Source of the DNA: Pandoraea sp. PE-S2T-3
GTDB taxonomy: Bacteria; Pseudomonadota; Gammaproteobacteria; Burkholderiales; Burkholderiaceae
Direction of reading: 5' to 3'
Assembly (NCBI RefSeq): GCF_002179965.1
Contig: NZ_NGUQ01000037.1
Coordinates: forward strand, 372,001-436,000
Length of the DNA stretch: 64,000 nt
The position numbers were made by a program, and so were the translations under genes. A model generated the notes under the pieces. It saw only the letters and a program-made list of their open reading frames with translations, ran no database searches and had not been told where the DNA came from. Shown here piece by piece: positions 27,116 through 35,380 of this stretch; the first letter of the stretch is position 1, and each line of letters starts with the position of its first letter.

Positions 27116-28030
27116 ATGACAGGATTCGACGAACGCATGCTCAACGGCATGAGCGTTTTCGTAGCGATCGTGGAGGCGGGGAGCTTTGCCGCCGCGGGCG
27201 AACGTCTCGATATGTCTCAGCCGGGCGTCAGTCGTGCGGTGGCACGACTCGAAGCGCGGCTGGGCATCCGGTTATTCGACAGAACGACGCGGGTGGTCTC
27301 GTTGACGGACGAAGGGCGGCGCTTCTATGCGCAGGTCACGCCGTTGCTGGCAGGGCTGGAGGATGCAGTGGCAACCGCGTCGGGCGGGGCCACTGCCGTG
27401 CGCGGGCGATTGCGCGTGAACATCGACCCGTTCTTCTCGCGGTTGATCCTTGGGCCGAGCCTTGAGGCGTTCCTCGCGCAGCACGAAGCGCTTCGCCTTG
27501 AACTGATCACGCGCGACAGTCTGGGCGATCTGATCGCCGACGGCTTCGATCTGGCCGTGCGTTTTGGTGTCCCGCCAGACTCGACGCTCGTGGCGCGCAA
27601 GCTGCTCGATACGCCCATTCGAACGGTGGCCGCGCCGAGTTACCTGAAACGTTGTGGCCGTCCGCTCAAACCGGAAGACCTGTCGGGCGATGCACACACG
27701 TGTATCGAATTCCGTGACCCGCAAACCGGCCGGCCGTATCCGTGGGAATTTCACCGCAAGCGCAAACAGCTGGTGGTTCCGACGCACGGCCGACTCGTCG
27801 TCAACGATGCCGGCACGCTGCTGAGTGCATGTCTTGCCGGTTACGGCATTGCACAGGTCATGGGGTTCGGCACCGACGTTTGGCTTGAGAGCGGCGAACT
27901 GGTCGACCTGTTTCCCGACTGGCCCGATGAACGGTTTCCGCTGTATGCCTACCATCCGTCGCGTCATCATCCGCCCGCCAAAACACGGGCGTTTCTCGAT
28001 CTTGTGACCTCGCTGACAGCGCAAGCCTGA
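27116..28030 (+). CDS. LysR-family transcriptional regulator
   Basis: 304 residues from the ATG at 27116; an in-frame ATG at 27086 is possible. The HTH is MLNGMSVFVAIVEAGSFAAAGERLDMSQPGVSRAVARLEARLG. The effector domain follows (GRLRVNIDPFFSRLILGPSLEAFLAQHEALRLELIT). It is divergent from the NmrA-like gene and probably regulates it. Confidence 0.92.
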   Translation: MTGFDERMLNGMSVFVAIVEAGSFAAAGERLDMSQPGVSRAVARLEARLGIRLFDRTTRVVSLTDEGRRFYAQVTPLLAGLEDAVATASGGATAVRGRLRVNIDPFFSRLILGPSLEAFLAQHEALRLELITRDSLGDLIADGFDLAVRFGVPPDSTLVARKLLDTPIRTVAAPSYLKRCGRPLKPEDLSGDAHTCIEFRDPQTGRPYPWEFHRKRKQLVVPTHGRLVVNDAGTLLSACLAGYGIAQVMGFGTDVWLESGELVDLFPDWPDERFPLYAYHPSRHHPPAKTRAFLDLVTSLTAQA

Positions 28031-28039
28031 CCTCAGGGA

Positions 28040-28948
28040 TCAAGCGTTGTCGCCACAAATCGTCGCGATCTGCTCGCGCAGCCAGCGATGCGCGGGGTCG
28101 ACATCGCGTCGTGTGTGCCAGACCGCCTGAAACGCGAAGGCCGGAATCGGAAACGGTGGCGGGAAGCGTCTCAACTGCCGGTCGTGACGCAGATGTGCGA
28201 CGGCCCGCTCGGCGACGGTGAGCACGAGATCCGTACCGGCGATCAATTCGGTGGCAACGCTCCAATGCGGCATCGCGACGGCGACGCGGCGAGTCTGCCC
28301 TTGCTCGGCGAGTGCCAGATCGATTTCGTTGGCGGTGTCCGGGCGCATCGCTACAAGCACATGAGGCCGTGCCAGCCACGCATCGAGCGTGAGTGCGCCG
28401 CGCGCTGGCAGGGTGGCCCGGTCGGCCACGCAGACGAACGATTCGTCGAACAGCGTTTGCGCCAGCAACTCGTCCGGCAGATCGTGAAACACCCCGAGCG
28501 CCAGATCGATTTCACCATCGAGCAACTGGGTCACCATCGCCTCGCGACTCGTCTGCGAGACCGCCAGATCGACTCCCGGTGCCTGCTCGCGCAGGCAACG
28601 CGTCAACGCCGGGAGTGCTACCCGGGCACCGTAATCCGACAACGCGAGACGGAACGTACGGCGTGCGCGCCGGGCGTCGAATGCGGGGGCGTGCAATAGC
28701 CCCTGCAACTGGGCAAGTGCGTCATCGAGTGGCCGTTGCAGTTCCTGCGCGCGGGCAGTCAGCGCCAGAGCACCGTCGCGCCGCACCAGCAGCGGATCGT
28801 CGAAGATCACGCGCAACTGCCCGAGCGCATGGCTGACCGCTGGCTGGCTACGGTGCAGCCGAACCGCAGCGCGCGATACGTGGCGCTCCGCGAGCAACGC
28901 GTGCAGCGTCAACAACAGGTTGAGGTCGATCCTGCGCAAGTCATCCAT
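28040..28948 (-). CDS. LysR-family transcriptional regulator (NodD/LeuO-like group)
   Basis: 302 residues. It begins MDDLRRIDLNLLLTLHALLAERHVSRAAVRLHRSQPAVSHALGQLR, the signature of the LeuO/NodD-type branch. The effector domain has LALSDYGARVALPALTRCLREQAPGVDLAV. It is divergent from the DMT transporter gene at 29058 and converges on the LysR gene at 27116, with a 9-base gap between stops. Confidence 0.92.
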   Translation of the reverse strand: MDDLRRIDLNLLLTLHALLAERHVSRAAVRLHRSQPAVSHALGQLRVIFDDPLLVRRDGALALTARAQELQRPLDDALAQLQGLLHAPAFDARRARRTFRLALSDYGARVALPALTRCLREQAPGVDLAVSQTSREAMVTQLLDGEIDLALGVFHDLPDELLAQTLFDESFVCVADRATLPARGALTLDAWLARPHVLVAMRPDTANEIDLALAEQGQTRRVAVAMPHWSVATELIAGTDLVLTVAERAVAHLRHDRQLRRFPPPFPIPAFAFQAVWHTRRDVDPAHRWLREQIATICGDNA

Positions 28949-29057
28949 TGGCTATCCATATGGCGAATAGTTTGCGTACGAATTTCGAATTTCCATTATT
29001 GGAATGGATGATGCACCCTCAAGGCAAGTCATGATTTACGCCAAAGGAGGTCACTTC

Positions 29058-29579
29058 ATGAACGCATCTTTCGCTCCCTCGTTATCGCCTGCGGTCTTGT
29101 TGCCGCTGGTCGTCGCCATGCTGGCGGGTGCCGTCGTGCCGTTTCAGGCAGGCAGCAATGCAGCGCTCGGCCGCGCGCTGGGTCATCCGTTGTGGGCCAC
29201 GGTGGCATCGTTGCTGGTCAGCCTGATCGTCATCCTGCCGGTGTTGATCGGCATGCGTGCCGGCGTGCCCGATCTCGGCAAGGCGGCCGGCGGGCCGTGG
29301 TGGCTGTGGATCGGTGGCATCGCCGGGGTGGCTTACATCACGGCAGCACTGATCCTGACACCCCGGCTCGGCGCGGCAAATTTCATCGTCTGTGTGGTGG
29401 CAGGGCAGGTGGTCGCGTCGCTCGTCATCGATCACTTCGGACTGATGGGGCTGGCGCAGAAACCTGCCAACCTTGCCCGTATCGCCGGCGTTGGCTTGAT
29501 CGTCGCCGGCATGCTCGTGGTGCAGTGGGGCACGAGCGCGCCGGTGAAGTCGATGGCCGGGCAGGCCGTCGGCTCGTAA
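29058..29579 (+). CDS. DMT-family transporter (YdcZ/DUF606 type)
   Basis: 173 residues from the ATG at 29058, which follows an unusually strong ribosome-binding site (AAAGGAGG at 29043-29050). An in-frame ATG at 29004 is less likely. Five hydrophobic segments are seen: VVPFQAGSNAALGRALGHPLWATVASLLVSLIVI, WLWIGGIAGVAYITAALIL and FIVCVVAGQVVASLVIDHFGLMG. This half-size DMT (EamA-like) protein would work as a dimer. The substrate is unknown. It is divergent from a LysR gene. Confidence 0.88.
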   Translation: MNASFAPSLSPAVLLPLVVAMLAGAVVPFQAGSNAALGRALGHPLWATVASLLVSLIVILPVLIGMRAGVPDLGKAAGGPWWLWIGGIAGVAYITAALILTPRLGAANFIVCVVAGQVVASLVIDHFGLMGLAQKPANLARIAGVGLIVAGMLVVQWGTSAPVKSMAGQAVGS

Positions 29580-29623
29580 GCCCGCCTGCCGCCGCACACC
29601 TGTCCGTGGTCACTCACCCGCCG

Positions 29624-30649
29624 TCATGCAGCGTTCGCAGCGCCTGCCCCGAACTGCGCATCGACGGCCGCCACGGCATCCACCAACTGCTGTGCCAGTG
29701 CGGGCGACGCGCTGGTCATCGGCGCACGCAGTACGTCGGCCAGCAAGCCCTCGCGCGCCAGCCACGCCTTCACCGGGCCGGGATTCGCCTCGGCGAAGAG
29801 CAGCCGCACCACCGGCATCAATGCATGAAACAGCACCCGCGCTACATCGAGTTGCTGCGCCTGCACGGCACGATATAGCGCCACGAAATGCGACGGACGG
29901 CAATGCGACGACGCGATGATCGCGCCGTGGCCGCCCATCGAGAGGGTCGAGAGCAGTTGGTGATCTTCACCAGCGAGTACCGACAAGCGACCGTCCGCGA
30001 TCAGGGCCTGCGTCGTGGTGGCATTGCCACCGCAGTCCTTGATGCCGCGAATGTTGTCATGTGCCGCGAGTGTCAGGAGGGTGTCGAGCGTTAGCGTCGA
30101 GCCGGTGCGATACGGAATGTCGTAGAGCACGATCGGCGCACGCGAGCGGTCAGCCAGCGCGTGGAACCAGTCGATGAGCCCCGCCTGCGACGGCCGGATG
30201 TAATACGGCGCAGGCGCCAGCACACCCGCGAGCGGCAGCGCATTGAAGGCATCCAGCCGTGCCAGCGTGTGGCCCAGGTGATTGCCCGCGAGTCCGGCAA
30301 TCACGGGCAGGTCGCCCGCCTCGGTCAGCACGGTGTCGAACACGGCGAGTTGCTCCGCGTCGTCAAGCGCAGCCGCTTCGCCGGTCGTGCCGCAGATCAC
30401 CAGGCCAGCAATCCCCGAGCGGCGATAGTGGGCGACCAACCGGCGCAGCGCGGCGTGGTCGACCGGGGCGTCCGAGGTGTTCGTGCTACCGGGCAGAAAG
30501 GGTGTGACGAGCGGCACCCAGATCCCGCGAAACGCCGGCGTTTGGCCGCGTGATGCGAGTTGTGCCGTGGATGGCGAGGCCGGATGTGAAGCCGAATGTG
30601 AAGCCGGCGAGGTAGCGGCGTGCGATGTATGTGACGGCGTGTCCTGCAT
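29624..30649 (-). CDS. DapA-family aldolase/lyase (4-hydroxy-tetrahydrodipicolinate synthase-like)
   Basis: 341 residues from the ATG at 30649, preceded by AGGAGA. A poorly ordered N-terminal tail of about 40 residues (Ser/His/Pro/Ala-rich) is unusual. The TIM barrel then follows: GIWVPLVTPF, CGTTGEAAALDDAEQ (the GTTGE motif), the tyrosine in IVLYDIPYRTG and the Schiff-base lysine in IRGIKDCGGN. Such enzymes make or break a C-C bond with pyruvate or a related keto acid. With no lysine-pathway neighbours it may be a catabolic keto-acid lyase and not true DapA. Confidence 0.85.
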   Translation of the reverse strand: MQDTPSHTSHAATSPASHSASHPASPSTAQLASRGQTPAFRGIWVPLVTPFLPGSTNTSDAPVDHAALRRLVAHYRRSGIAGLVICGTTGEAAALDDAEQLAVFDTVLTEAGDLPVIAGLAGNHLGHTLARLDAFNALPLAGVLAPAPYYIRPSQAGLIDWFHALADRSRAPIVLYDIPYRTGSTLTLDTLLTLAAHDNIRGIKDCGGNATTTQALIADGRLSVLAGEDHQLLSTLSMGGHGAIIASSHCRPSHFVALYRAVQAQQLDVARVLFHALMPVVRLLFAEANPGPVKAWLAREGLLADVLRAPMTSASPALAQQLVDAVAAVDAQFGAGAANAA

Positions 30650-31176
30650 GAATGTCTCCTGACAGTTCCAAAACGACAAACGTGTGATGACCTGTACGGC
30701 AAACCGTTCAGCAGGACGACGTGAATCGCGAGACGCGTGGGGAATTACAGGGCAGGCGGGCGGGGTGCGCAAGGGCGCGGGCGGGACTGCCGGGTCCACG
30801 TGGCTATTCCGTCGCTCAACTGACGGAACAGCACGCTCCGGTCAGTTGAGCGACTGTTTTTTAGCTTTGACGAACGCGCCCGGCTGCCGCGTGGCGGCAA
30901 CGCTTACTGCGTTCAAGAGAAGGGCGCTGAAATTCGTCATGCGGTGACTCTATACGCAGCGCGCGTGTGACGTCAAGCGCGTCGTCTTAAAAGATCACCG
31001 TGCGCGACGCGTCTCCCGGCAACCAGCGCCGGCACGACCCGGCATTGAAACTTTGTAGCGGCGGGCGGCACCGCATAGAAAAGTTCGATCACGTGATGAC
31101 GAACGGTGCCGTTGAATACGTAGTCGAACGGGCATCTATCGTCGCCATCCGTTGTCGTCAACCTTGGGAGGACAGA
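30650..31176. other. 527-base gene-poor region with a strong hairpin
   Basis: It lies between the divergent DapA-like and DUF4142 genes. The main feature is the terminator-like hairpin at 30812-30862. A 32-codon frame on the minus strand (30940 down to 30842, no recognisable product) ends inside that hairpin. The part nearest 31176 carries the GGGAGG ribosome-binding site of the DUF4142 gene. I see no other gene. Confidence 0.5.
30812..30862 (+). terminator. Terminator-like hairpin with no matching upstream gene
   Basis: TCGCTCAACTGAC (30812-30824) and GTCAGTTGAGCGA (30841-30853) form a perfect 13-bp stem with a 16-base loop. TTTTTT follows at 30857-30862. This has the form of a plus-strand intrinsic terminator, but no plus-strand gene lies between 29579 and 31177. 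It may end a small RNA, or an antisense or leader transcript. Confidence 0.6.
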
Positions 31177-31809
31177 ATGCAGACACGACACCTCAACATG
31201 TCCGGCGCGTGCCTCGCCGCCGCAACCTTGTTGTTCAGCACATGGACGTTTGCGCAGGAACTACCGAAAGGAGAGCCAGCACAGGGCGGCGGCGATGAGA
31301 TTGGCGTCGCTGGTGGCGGCGTCGACGTAACACATGCCGCCGCACAAGCCCAACGCACCGCCCAGCCGCCTGCCGGTCTTGACGCCGAGTTTGTCGACAA
31401 GGCGCAGCAAGCAGGCAAGGCCGAAGTGCAGGCCAGTCAGGTCGCGGTGCAGCGCTCCACTAACCCCGCCGTCAAACGTTTCGCGCAGCAGATGGTCTCC
31501 GACCATAGCAAGGCGAATGAAGCGCTGCGGCAACTCGCCGCGAAGAAGGGCGTGAGCGTTCCCAACGACACCGCCGTCAATCCCGACATCGAGGCGCTCA
31601 AGCAGAAGAAGGGACACGCGTTCGATGTGGCCTACATGGCGCTTGCGGGGCCGGATGCGCACGAGCAGGCCGTCCAGCTTTTTTCGCTCGAAGCGGATAA
31701 GGGACAGGACTCAGACTTGCGCGGATTCGCACGTCAGACGTTGCCTACAATTCGTCACCATCTCAGCGAAGCCCGCGAAGTTTCCGCAAAAGTCGAAATG
31801 GGGAAATAA
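31177..31809 (+). CDS. Exported DUF4142 protein
   Basis: 210 residues from the ATG at 31177, after TTGGGAGG. The signal peptide (MSGACLAAATLLFSTWTFAQ) ends near residue 27. A Gly/Ala-rich linker is followed by the DUF4142 four-helix ferritin-like domain at about 65-205: DAEFVDKAQQAGKAEVQASQVAVQRSTNPAVKRFAQQMVSDHSKANEALRQLA and HAFDVAYMALAGPDAHEQAVQLF. It is a periplasmic protein of unknown role, often linked to envelope stress. It converges with the MocR gene. Confidence 0.9.
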   Translation: MQTRHLNMSGACLAAATLLFSTWTFAQELPKGEPAQGGGDEIGVAGGGVDVTHAAAQAQRTAQPPAGLDAEFVDKAQQAGKAEVQASQVAVQRSTNPAVKRFAQQMVSDHSKANEALRQLAAKKGVSVPNDTAVNPDIEALKQKKGHAFDVAYMALAGPDAHEQAVQLFSLEADKGQDSDLRGFARQTLPTIRHHLSEAREVSAKVEMGK

Positions 31810-31824
31810 GGCGATGTCGCTGCG

Positions 31825-33294
31825 TCAGACACCCCGGGTGGCCGCCAGCAACTGCCCGCACAGCTGCATCGCGACATCGCGGCCGGTGATGTTGGTGAAG
31901 CCGAGGAGCAGACCCGAGCGCGTCGGAAGACGGGCGCGTGAGGTCCCTGATACCGCACTCATCTGCCAATTGCTGACAGCCTGTACCGCGAGTCCGTGTT
32001 GCTGTGCGGCGGCCACCAGCGCCTTGTCATTGCGCCCGCGTGGCAGGCTGGCCAAGGCATGGATGCCGCCCGCTTGCGGCGCAACGCCGAGCGTGTCGTC
32101 AAACACGTGCGACAGCGCGTCGACGAGAAAGCCGCGCCGCTCGCCGTAGAGCGCACGCATCTTTCGCAAGTGCCGGGCGAAGTGGCCTTGTGCCATGAAG
32201 TCGGCGACAGTGGCCTGCAACAGAATCGAGCCCGGGCCGGGCAGGTGCCTCGCCGCATCGCGAAACCGGTCGATTTGCGATGCAGGCACAACCAGATACG
32301 CCAGCCGAAGCCCCGGGAACAACACCTTGCTGAAGGTGCCTGTGTAGAGCACACGGTCGTCGCGGTCCAGACTCTTGAGTGCGGGCAGGGGGCGGCCGTG
32401 GTAGCGAAACTCGCTGTCGTAGTCGTCTTCCACGATCCACGCGTCGCGCTGGCTGGCCCACTCCAGCAGTTGGAGCCGACGCGGCAGCGACAGCGTGACG
32501 CCCGTCGGACTCTGATGCGTGGGCGTGACCACGGCAAAGCGCGCGTTGCCCGCGTGCTTGAGGCCTGCGGCCACGTCGAGACCTTCCTCATCGACCGGTA
32601 CTGGCGCCAGACGCATACCGGCGCGTTCGAGAAAATGCCGCGCGAATAAATAACCGGGGTCTTCATACCAGCCGGTATCGCCGGGGCTCAGCAGCGTGCG
32701 GCAGACCATTTCGAGCGTGCCAAGGTGTCCTGCGGTGACAAAGACCTGCTCATGTGTGCAGGCAATGCCACGCGAGATGCCCAGATAGGTGGCAATGGCG
32801 CGGCGCAACGGATCGTAGCCGGTGATATCCGGGTAGATCAGTGCGGCGGTATCCATGACCCGCGCATTGCGGGCTGCCAGTCGTGACCACGTCTTGCGCG
32901 GAAAGGCATCGAGCGCGGGCAAGCCCAACTGGAACGGGCGGGGTGTCGCGACCGCCGGTGCGTTCCGTGACGCGGTGTTGGCAGCAGTGGCGGGCGGCGG
33001 TGGCGCGGTGGCTGGCCCGGGCTCGCCAAGGCTTTCAAGGCGGGGCGAGATGAAAGTGCCTGCGGCGCCGCGCGCGGTGAAATAGCCTTCACTGGTGAGC
33101 ATCTGATAGGCCAGCTCGACGGTGCCCCGCGCCAGATTCAGTTCGCTGGCGAGGCTGCGCACGGAAGGCACGCGCTCACCCGGACGCAGCTTGCCAGCCG
33201 CAATCACGTCGAGATAGCGCCGGTAGAGTTGCAGATAAATCGGGGCGTCCTGCTCCCGGCTCGGCGTCAGCTCAGTCAGCTCATGCAGTTCCAT
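31825..33294 (-). CDS. MocR-type regulator (GntR HTH plus aminotransferase-like domain)
   Basis: 489 residues. The GntR winged HTH is at about 15-85 (APIYLQLYRRYLDVIAAGKLRPGERVPSVRSLASELNLARGTVELAYQMLTSEGYF). A Pro/Ala linker of about 40 residues is followed by a fold-type-I aminotransferase domain, including VEDDYDSEFRYHGRPLPALKSLDRDDRVLYTGTFSKVLFPGLRLAY with the PLP lysine in TFSK. MocR regulators sense PLP or PLP adducts. It is divergent from an AhpD-like gene (104-base gap), which it probably controls. Confidence 0.92.
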   Translation of the reverse strand: MELHELTELTPSREQDAPIYLQLYRRYLDVIAAGKLRPGERVPSVRSLASELNLARGTVELAYQMLTSEGYFTARGAAGTFISPRLESLGEPGPATAPPPPATAANTASRNAPAVATPRPFQLGLPALDAFPRKTWSRLAARNARVMDTAALIYPDITGYDPLRRAIATYLGISRGIACTHEQVFVTAGHLGTLEMVCRTLLSPGDTGWYEDPGYLFARHFLERAGMRLAPVPVDEEGLDVAAGLKHAGNARFAVVTPTHQSPTGVTLSLPRRLQLLEWASQRDAWIVEDDYDSEFRYHGRPLPALKSLDRDDRVLYTGTFSKVLFPGLRLAYLVVPASQIDRFRDAARHLPGPGSILLQATVADFMAQGHFARHLRKMRALYGERRGFLVDALSHVFDDTLGVAPQAGGIHALASLPRGRNDKALVAAAQQHGLAVQAVSNWQMSAVSGTSRARLPTRSGLLLGFTNITGRDVAMQLCGQLLAATRGV

Positions 33295-33398
33295 GTGCGA
33301 TGTCCTAGTCGATCAGTCAATTCTTGTATCTGTTCGATGGGACATGATTTTCCTAAAGTATGGGTACCGCGACAAGCAAATTCCACTTGGAGTCAGTC

Positions 33399-33830
33399 AT
33401 GAGCACCCTTCGTTTGCCGTATTACACCCTGTCCGCCGAAGCCTATCAGGGGTTCGCCGCCACCAAGAAAGCGCTGGCGAAAAGCACGCTGGGCAAGCCG
33501 CTGGTCGAATTGGTCTACCTGCGCGTTTCGCAGATCAACGGCTGCGCGTTCTGTCTGGAGATGCATTCGAAGGCGCTGCGCTCGGACGGCATGGCCGATG
33601 CCAAGATCGACAGTCTGGCCGGCTGGCGTGTGAGTTCGCATTTCGACGCGCGCGAGCGTGCCGCGCTGGCGTGGACCGAATCGCTGGTGGATGTGGCGCA
33701 TACCCATGCGCCGGATGAAGATTTCACGCCGCTCAAGGCACATTTCAGCGATGCCGAAATCGCCGATCTGAGCTTCGCCGTTGCGCTGATGAGCGCGTTC
33801 AACCGTCTGGCGATCGGTATGCGCCAGTAA
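33399..33830 (+). CDS. AhpD-like carboxymuconolactone decarboxylase family protein
   Basis: 143 residues from the ATG at 33399. The AhpD redox motif is complete: NGCAFCLEMHSKAL, giving C-x2-C-x3-H. LVELVYLRVSQ precedes it. SAFNRLAIGMRQ at the C-terminus is typical of the short alkylhydroperoxidase-like branch. It probably has peroxidase or disulfide-reductase activity. It is divergent from a MocR regulator, a pairing seen often in proteobacteria. Confidence 0.9.
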   Translation: MSTLRLPYYTLSAEAYQGFAATKKALAKSTLGKPLVELVYLRVSQINGCAFCLEMHSKALRSDGMADAKIDSLAGWRVSSHFDARERAALAWTESLVDVAHTHAPDEDFTPLKAHFSDAEIADLSFAVALMSAFNRLAIGMRQ

Positions 33831-33840
33831 GTGAGGCGGC

Positions 33841-34626
33841 TTACCCCAGCGTCTGCGTCGGCCAGACCATCTCGATCTCGATGGCGATGGAGCGGGCCAG
33901 TCCGTCGAGATCGGGGAATAGCGAGGCGTTGGTGACGTTCATGCGGTACAGCCACTTCATCGCTTCGGCCCGTAGCGCAACGGGCAGCACGATCTTGCGC
34001 AGCAACGGCTCTTCGCTCTCGTAACCATCGAGAATGCGATGCAGCGGGCGGTCGATCACGCCGGGCACGACGAACGTGCCCGATTGCGCGATCAGCCGTC
34101 CATCCATCTCTTCGGGCTCGCCGAACCACACCACCTCGTTGTCGTTACTGAGGAAGTACTTCTCCATATTCCCCTTCACGCGCGGGTCGATCGTGTCGCG
34201 GGTGAGCCACGGGGCATGACGCGGCCGGGCGCTGTCGTCATAGAGCGCGGGCGTGTTCAGGGCGAAGATGGCCGCGTCGCTGGTGGCGCGTTCCAGTGCA
34301 AAGAAGGCCGCCACGAACGGCGATTTGGTGAAGTCGAGCATGCGTGTCGGCGCACCGTGGTGCTGCATCAGGCCGAGGCAACGCAGGTCGTCGTGCAGCA
34401 TCTCCGGCAGCTTGACGTGGTTGAGCGCCTTGCGGCGGAAGATGCGAATCGCCCGGGCTTCGCGGCTGCGCCATTGCTCCTTGTCGGAGACATAGGCGTG
34501 CAAATAGCGCGACAGCGAGCTTTGCGGATGCCAGCGGGCGTCCTGCTGGCCGCGAAAGGCCCACCCTTCGAAGCGGGAGGACAACTCCATGAAATCCTTC
34601 CAGCTCGAAATGACGGTGGTTTCCAT
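33841..34626 (-). CDS. FRG-domain protein
   Basis: 261 residues from the ATG at 34626. An earlier in-frame start at 34674 adds a basic tail. The FRG domain covers about residues 12-115, with the name-giving segment FEGWAFRGQQDARWHPQSSLSRYL. A second motif, LGLMQHHGAPTRMLDFTKSPFVAAFFAL, is strongly conserved in the family. FRG proteins have no settled function; some occur in defence islands. Here it stands alone and converges on the AhpD-like gene with 10 bases between stops. Confidence 0.85.
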   Translation of the reverse strand: METTVISSWKDFMELSSRFEGWAFRGQQDARWHPQSSLSRYLHAYVSDKEQWRSREARAIRIFRRKALNHVKLPEMLHDDLRCLGLMQHHGAPTRMLDFTKSPFVAAFFALERATSDAAIFALNTPALYDDSARPRHAPWLTRDTIDPRVKGNMEKYFLSNDNEVVWFGEPEEMDGRLIAQSGTFVVPGVIDRPLHRILDGYESEEPLLRKIVLPVALRAEAMKWLYRMNVTNASLFPDLDGLARSIAIEIEMVWPTQTLG

Positions 34627-34767
34627 GGCGGACGCAATCCTTGTAGTGGCTTTCTTATTGGGGTGAAGCGCCATGCCCCCGGCAAGCGGGACATAGCGTC
34701 GGCCACTATAGTACGGCGCGTGTGACAGCTCAAGCGCGTCGCCTTATTTCGATGCGGCGCTCTCCCA

Positions 34768-35274
34768 TCAGTTGCCCGCCACGACCGAAACGATTTGCGC
34801 CCCAAGATACAGCCCGACGCCAAATACGCCGTGGGTCATCAGGCTGCGCAAACGTGCCTGCGCAGGGGCGGGTGTCTTCGATGCGGCCACGCCAGCGCCG
34901 AAGGCGGGTTGCATGACGAAGAACGGCACGGCGACGGTAGCGATGCCGAAAGCCAGTGCGGGCAAGATTGTCGGCGCCTGAAGCCAGCCCGGCCCGGTCA
35001 GCGCAACGAGGCACACGCCAAAGCCCGCGCCGATGGCGTAATGCGCGAACCAGCCTAGCGCGCGTTCCCCGGCAACCGGTGTAGCCCGCCCGATACCCGC
35101 GTGCGCGAATCGCCCTGCGGGCATGTGCCCCAGCCAGCGCCCAACCATGGCGTAATCCAGCGATGCCATGCCAAACAGGCGACGCAGCAGCCATGCCCAA
35201 AAGTCCACCGCCACGGTGGCGAGCACGCCCATCGCTGCGGCTTGGACGGCCAGCGCAAGCCAAGTTGAAGTCAT
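34768..35274 (-). CDS. DUF2938 membrane protein
   Basis: 168 residues from the ATG at 35274, with four to five hydrophobic segments (LALAVQAAAMGVLATVAVDFWAWLLRRLFG, WFAHYAIGAGFGVCLVALTGPGW, ILPALAFGIATVAVPFFVMQPAFGAG, LMTHGVFGVGLYLGAQIVSVV). This matches the DUF2938 family, whose function is unknown. Its promoter has the MerR-type 19-base spacer with a palindrome, so the divergent MerR gene very probably activates it. Confidence 0.82.
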   Translation of the reverse strand: MTSTWLALAVQAAAMGVLATVAVDFWAWLLRRLFGMASLDYAMVGRWLGHMPAGRFAHAGIGRATPVAGERALGWFAHYAIGAGFGVCLVALTGPGWLQAPTILPALAFGIATVAVPFFVMQPAFGAGVAASKTPAPAQARLRSLMTHGVFGVGLYLGAQIVSVVAGN

Positions 35275-35335
35275 GTTTGAAATCTCTCTCTCGTAGGCGT
35301 TGAGACGGCGGCAACCTGCGCGCCGTGATTGAGGC

Positions 35336-35366
35336 ACTATACGAACTCAAGTCAACTTGAGGTCAA
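35336..35366 (-). promoter_or_regulatory. MerR-type promoter with operator in a 19-base spacer
   Basis: Read on the minus strand, a -35 box TTGACC (35366-35361) and a -10 box TATAGT (35341-35336) are separated by exactly 19 bases, two more than the optimum. The spacer region contains the inverted repeat CTCAAG-TCAA-CTTGAG (35346-35361 on the plus strand). Long spacers with a central palindrome are the hallmark of promoters activated by MerR-family DNA distortion. It drives the DUF2938 gene. Confidence 0.8.
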
Positions 35367-35380
35367 GCGGAGTGACTGAC

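Noticed and set aside
29624-30649. Calling this gene dapA of lysine biosynthesis
   Set aside because: There are no lysine-pathway neighbours, and the long N-terminal tail is atypical; many family members are catabolic aldolases.
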